Source of the DNA: Prorocentrum cordatum
Taxonomy: Eukaryota > Sar > Dinophyceae > Prorocentrales > Prorocentraceae
Direction: 5' to 3'
DNA: 64,000 nucleotides
Assembly: GCA_963575745.1 (NCBI GenBank)
Contig: CAUYUJ010000186.1
Span: 16,001-80,000 of the forward strand
Shown: positions 59,440-64,000 of the stretch, in pieces
Layout: every line of letters begins with the position of its first letter
How positions within the stretch are numbered: position 1 is the stretch's first letter
Position numbers and translations under genes: made by a program
Notes under the pieces: generated by a model
The model's input: the letters and a program-made list of their open reading frames with translations, nothing else
Database searches by the model: none
Told to the model about the DNA's origin: nothing

Positions 59440-61480
59440 CCGGAACCCTAGCTCTGAACCCCTACCGCCAAATCCTAACCCCCTAACCTTAACACCCTAA
59501 CCCTAACCATAATCCCTAGTCCCAAACCTCTCACCCGAACCCTACTCCTAACCCTCACCCTAACCCTCACTCTAACTCTCACCCACCCAAACCCTTACCC
59601 TCACCCGCACCCGCACCCTCACCCTCTCCCTAACCCTAAACCGAACTCTAATCGAATATCGAGCCCTAACCCTAACCCAAACCCTAAGCTCTAACCCCTG
59701 ACCTCTAACCCATAACTCCCCTCACAACCCTCACCCTAACCTTGAACCTAACCTTACTACCCAACCCGCACCTCCTGACTCCCCATCCCTAGCCCTAACA
59801 CCCTAGCCCTAACTCCCGAATCCTAACTTTAGACAAACCCACAGCCAAATCCTACTATCCTAATCCTCACCCCCAGCAGCCCCAATCCCCGAATCCGAAC
59901 CATAATCGCTTAACCTTAAACCTTACCCTTACCTGACCCCCTAACCCTAACCCCCTACCCCTAACCCCTACCCTAACACCCTAATCCTGACGCTGCCAGC
60001 CTAACCCGGGCCTCCATGACACTGACCATGAGACCCTAGCCCTCACCATACCACCCGAGCCCTAACCTCCTGGCCCGAATCCTTACCCAGCCACCCTGAA
60101 TCCTAGCCCCCAAACCCTAAACCTAACCCTCTACCCCTAACCCTACCCCCCTAACCCTGTCCCTAACAACCCTAACCCTGACCACCCTAAAAAACTACCA
60201 CCCAAATCCTAACCCCCTAACCCCTATCCCTGACACCTTAACCCTAACCCTACCACCCTGACCCTAACCACTGAAACTATCTCTATCACCCTGGCCTGAA
60301 ACCTACCACCCAAACCCAACCCCCCAAACCCGATTCCGAATCCGAACAACCTAATTCGGACTCCCTGAACCTAACCCTCACCCTAACCCCCCGACCCAAA
60401 CTCTAATTCCCGAACCATAACACCCTAACCCTGATCCTGCCCCTAACCCTACCCCCTAAACCTACCACTCCAACCCTAACCCCCCTTACCCCCAACCCTG
60501 ATCCTGACCCTACCAACCTAGCCCGACCCCCCGAACCCTGGCCCTAACCTGAACACCCTAGCCCTAACCCTACCACCCCAACCCTAACCCCCGAACCCGA
60601 ACCCTAACACCCAAACCCTGATGCACTAAGCCTAACACCTTAACCCTACACCTAAACCCTAGCTCGAACTCTAACCCTAACCCTAAGCTCTAACCCCTAC
60701 CCTCTGACCCCTAACCCCTCCCCTAACCACAACCCACCATAAGCCTCACCCTAACCCTAAACCTAAACCTAAACCTACGGCCCTAAGTCGAACCCCCGAA
60801 CTCACAAACCCTAACCCTAACACTCTATCCCTAACCCCCTAGCCTTACTTTCGACACAACCAGAAACGTAATCCTACCATCCTAACCCTAGCCCCATATA
60901 GACCCCTAGCCCCCGAACCCTAACCGCCTAACACTAAGCCTAACCCTAACCCGACCCCTTTAACCCTAACCCACTACCCATAACCATTGCCCGGACACCC
61001 TAACCCTAACCCTACCACCCCAGGCCGAACCTCCATGACACTAACCCTAACATCCTCGCCCCACCCAAATCCAAATCCCCTAATCCAAACCCGAATCCGA
61101 ACCCTACCACCCTAATCCTGAACTCCTAAACCTAATCCTAATTCCCGAGCCCAAACCCTAACACCCGTACCCGAGCCATGACCTCAACCCCTCCAAACCT
61201 ACCACTCTAATCCTAACCACCCTAATCCAGATCCCCTGACGCTATTCCTACCATCCTAACCTGAACCTTACACCCAAACACGAGCCCCCGTAACCCGAAC
61301 CAGAACCCGAACACCCAAATCCAAGCACCCTAACCCTAACCCTAACCCTAACCCTAACCCTGGCCCGAACCTCCTAACCCCAATCCTGATCATAACAACC
61401 TGACCCCGACGCCCTAAGCCGAACACCCTAACCCCAACATGTTCACCCCAACCCAACCGCCCAAATCCTGACCCCTTCTA
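59440..61480. repeat. Degenerate telomere-like (CCCTAA)n tract, ~2 kb
   Basis: The plus strand is built from ccctaa, with cctaaccc-type variants throughout, one perfect run of five units at about 61329-61362, and many one-base changes elsewhere. The G-rich strand is the minus strand. It is interstitial: other sequence lies on both sides within the window. The unit is the 6-mer TTAGGG type, not the TTTAGGG type usually reported for dinoflagellate telomeres. Confidence 0.9.
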
Positions 61481-61510
61481 TCTCGGGCGCAGCACAGGGA
61501 AGCGGGAGCG

Positions 61511-61861
61511 GCACACCCTCACACGTTACGTTGTCCCATCGGGAGCCCCACCGAAGGCCCCATTTGCTGCGTCCACATGCGTCCGGCGCCCACGTCGGCA
61601 CACCATCACACACTTCGTGGCTCCATTGGGAGCTCCACCGAAGGCCCCACTGGCTGCGTCCACATGCGCCCCGTGCCTATTTCGGCACACCGCTCACGTG
61701 ATTCGTGGCCCCAGGGGGAGCTCCACTGAAAGCCCCGTGGCTGCGTCCGCATGCGTCCCGCGCCCATGTCGGCACACCCCAGCACACGCTCCGTGGCCCC
61801 CAGGGAGCTCCACCGAAGGCCCCAGTGGCTGCGTCCACATGCGTCCACCGCGCCCATTTCG
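61511..61861. repeat. 87-bp minisatellite, 4 copies, inverted relative to 20.5 kb block
   Basis: Units start at gcacacc at 61511, 61598, 61685 and 61772, exactly 87 bp apart. The reverse complement matches the 20480-21775 family (gagctccaccgaaggcccc corresponds to gggaccttcggtggagctc). Confidence 0.9.
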
Positions 61862-61904
61862 CCCTCGCTGGATACGCGCATTCTTTCCTTCGCGACCTTT
61901 CCCG

Positions 61905-64000
61905 GCCCAAGCGCCCCTGGCGGCTGCAGATGGCCAGCGGAACGGCAGGGTGCCCGAGACTCCGAGGCCTGGTCGCGGCGGCGGGACGCGCCTCCCCCTG
62001 CGGCGGCGCAGCGCCCTCGCTGGAGACGCCCGCCCCAACCTCTGCGACCGAACTCGGTGGTTCGGCGCCCGCCTTGGCCAAGGGCGGCGGCGTCCCCTTT
62101 GTCTTCGGCTTCGCTTCCAACTCCGCCTTCGGCTCGGAGACCGGCGCCTCCGGAGCCGCCGCCCGCTCCGAGTCCTGGCGGGGCAGGAAGGGGGCCAGCT
62201 CCTTCACGTGCTCGCCCTGGGCCGATAGCCAGCGCGGGTCCACCGGCGGCGAGCATGGGCTGTGAGCCCCCCGTTCCGCGCGCTGGCGCGTCACGCGCGT
62301 CGGCGGGCCCTCCGAGCCCGTCAAGAACCGCGCCGCCTCGAGCCCCCGCCAGCTGATCCGCGAACATGCACTGGCACGACAGCAGAGTCTGGACGCGCTC
62401 TGCGTTTCCTTTTTCGCTGGCTCGCCATCACGCGGCACTCAAGAACCACGCGAAGTGGGTCAGCAGCTCGCGGGTCGACGTCTGACCGCCCAGGGGACTC
62501 TGCTCCCGAAAATACGGGAACATAGCCATGGGCGCCACGACTTCCAAGCGAATCCCGAGCGCACAGGCAAGGGTCTCCTTCATCAGCTCGCTGACGCGAG
62601 GCCCGTGCTGAGCGAGCGCACGACGCCACTCGCGACCTCGCGCGATGCCCCGCATCTGAGTCATCGCGGACGCGCCGCCCGAGGGGGGCCCTGCTGTGCC
62701 GGAGCTTGCTCGGTGAGCGAGCCCAGCGGAGGGCGGGGCGTCGCTGGAGGGGCCTGCTGGCGCGCGAGAGCCTCTAGCAGGCATGCCGGTGCGAGGTCCG
62801 ACGTCGAGGGCGTGGTCGCAGCTGGGTCCGAGGGCCCTCCCGCGGCGGCCCCCTCGGCGGGGGCGGAACCCCAGCCGGGGCGGCCCGCCTGCCGCCGTGC
62901 ACGGAAGAGGCGGAGCCTTGACCGATGCGCCCGCGGGTCGCGGAGCTCCCCGCGCTGCCACCAGCGAGGAGGCGGGAGTGCGCGTCTTGGCCTGAGGGAG
63001 TACCCGCTGCGGGGCGGGAGGAGCCCGAGGCACGAAGCTCTGCAGGTCGCTCGGCGGGATCCCGAGGCAAGCGGCTTCGTCCTCGAACAGCCGAGGGGCG
63101 TCGCAGCGGGGCACCCCGGCTTCCTGCGGGGGCCCCGCCAGAGGCGGCGCCGGAGCTTGGCTCGGCAGGGCCGCCTGAGCCGCCAACATCGCGCGCATCT
63201 CGGCCACGACCCCCGTCCTGGTCGTAGGAGCGCCGTCGCCCAGAGCTGCGCCTGCCCGCCTGGGAGCCCGCGGCTGCGCAGCTGGAGCGGGCGAGGCCGC
63301 GATCCCTGCGCAGACCCCCGGGCGCCTCGGAGGAGGGGCCGCCGCTGGGGCCGCGGGCTCGCGTTCGCCGTCGCCTCCCGCCCCTGGCTCCGGGATGGAC
63401 CCGAGTTCCCCGACGCCCTCCGACGCCGCGTGATACGGCGTCGCCCGCTCGGCCCCTGGCAGGTCCTCCTCGCCGTCGGCAGGTGGAGCTCCGTGGAGCG
63501 AAGCGAACTGCTCGCGGAGCAGCCTCACCATGGACCAGCGCGGCCACTAGTCCCGAGTCCGCGCCGTGGCGAACGGGACGAGATCGGCTGGAATGGCCGC
63601 GGGCAGCGGCGACAAGGACTCGAGCTCCAGCTCGTTGACGTCCACGTCCAAGTCGGTCACCAGGACCGATGCCGTGGTGGCCAGGGCGCGAGAGGCTGCC
63701 CCGAGGAGAGGCACGTCCAGCACCAAGTACGGAACCAGCAGCCCAGGGAAGCCATCCGCCTCCGCGGCCGCCAGATCGGCAGCCGAGCGGAAGGCCGAGG
63801 GAAGTGCGAGCAACGCGCCACCATCTCGCTGAGCCAGCGGTTTTGCTGCGAAGCTGCGGTCCCCCTCGTCGAGCCGCCACCTGTCGTAGCTCGTCGCGGA
63901 CGGTGGCTCGAAAGGATGCAGCTCGGGCCACGCGGGGCCTTCTGGCAGCGCTGGCACAGCGGCCATCGTCACCAGCGCTCCAAGGCTCTTGCACCCATCA
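61905..64000 (-). pseudogene. Gag-like ORF of a dinoflagellate retroelement, partial at right edge
   Basis: Three pieces are in series. 63547-63972, open to the window edge, reads PSATSYDRWRLDEGDRSFAA and GFPGLLVPYLVLDVPLLGAA and ends at an in-frame TAG (63547-63549). 62428-63531 is in the same frame, Pro/Ala-rich, and ends with a folded part: MTQMRGIARGREWRRALAQH, LMKETLACALGIRLEVVAPM, FPYFREQSPLGGQTSTRELL. 61677-62438 continues in another frame with ARFLTGSEGPPTRVTRQRAE and LAPFLPRQDSERAAAPEAPV. I associate the EVVAPMxMxPYFREQxPLGGQ block with an abundant dinoflagellate retroelement ORF but cannot name the family. The downstream enzyme genes are not in the window. Confidence 0.4.

Overview
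This window looks like nuclear DNA of a dinoflagellate. It is GC-rich in most blocks and gene-poor. Long simple-sequence and minisatellite tracts are everywhere, and almost all recognisable protein signal belongs to retroelements, nearly all on the minus strand. The element types (Ty1/copia-like polyproteins, a tyrosine-recombinase retroelement carrying a cytosine-methyltransferase-like domain, a possible DUF3987-like fragment) and an AG|G intron boundary fit a dinoflagellate. I cannot assign a genus. No bacterial operon, tRNA, rRNA, full spliced leader or CRISPR was seen.

Layout from left to right. (1) 255-9680 holds a decayed Ty1/copia polyprotein (gag with CCCH fingers, protease, integrase, RT, RNase H). 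It is broken by frameshifts, two in-frame stops and a 435-bp insertion made of a poly-A-like tract plus an exact-length 149-bp duplication. (2) 9780-13205 holds a 42-bp minisatellite, a TCC/TCG microsatellite and a ~95-bp minisatellite. (3) 13191-20110 holds minus-strand relics: a DUF3987-like fragment, a copia-type RNase H tail and a retroelement integrase core. The last two are separated by a ~142-bp minisatellite with an embedded GT/G/GTGC compound tract. (4) 20341-27397 is repeat land: an ~89-bp minisatellite framed by a duplicated ~110-bp sequence, 66-bp and 72/73-bp minisatellites, and cryptic CATAACATA tracts.

(5) 27398-34812 is a nearly complete short-LTR Ty1/copia element. Its 125-bp LTRs differ at one base, the target-site duplication is CACAG, and it has an initiator-Met-type primer binding site and a purine tract. 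The polyprotein nevertheless carries two frameshifts and a stop. (6) 35297-41497 is a tyrosine-recombinase (DIRS/PAT/Ngaro-type) retroelement with the split-direct-repeat arrangement A1-ORFs-B1-A2-B2. Its order is gag-like ORFs, RT, RNase H, tyrosine recombinase, methyltransferase-like domain. (7) 41922-44876 is a 5'-truncated relative that keeps only the recombinase, the methyltransferase-like domain and a pair of ~145-bp repeats. (8) 44640-46870 is a CCAAGA-type satellite followed by (TCC)n. (9) 47433-55153 is an older Ty1/copia element with ~230-250-bp LTRs, target-site duplication TGGCG and a primer binding site. Its 5' half carries two unusual Cys-rich domains.

(10) 55154-57420 repeats the CCAAGA/(TCC)n theme and adds a dispersed GC-rich repeat. 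(11) 57500-59090 has a large (CAT)n tract beside the best candidate for a cellular gene, two minus-strand exons that join in frame across a GT-AG intron. (12) 59440-61480 is a ~2-kb degenerate telomere-like (CCCTAA)n tract. (13) 61511-61861 is the 87-bp minisatellite again, inverted relative to the 20.5-kb block. A partial gag-like ORF runs off the right edge.

The genes do not form a pathway. The window records repeated insertion of retroelements into satellite-like DNA, with several satellite families occurring at two or more places.
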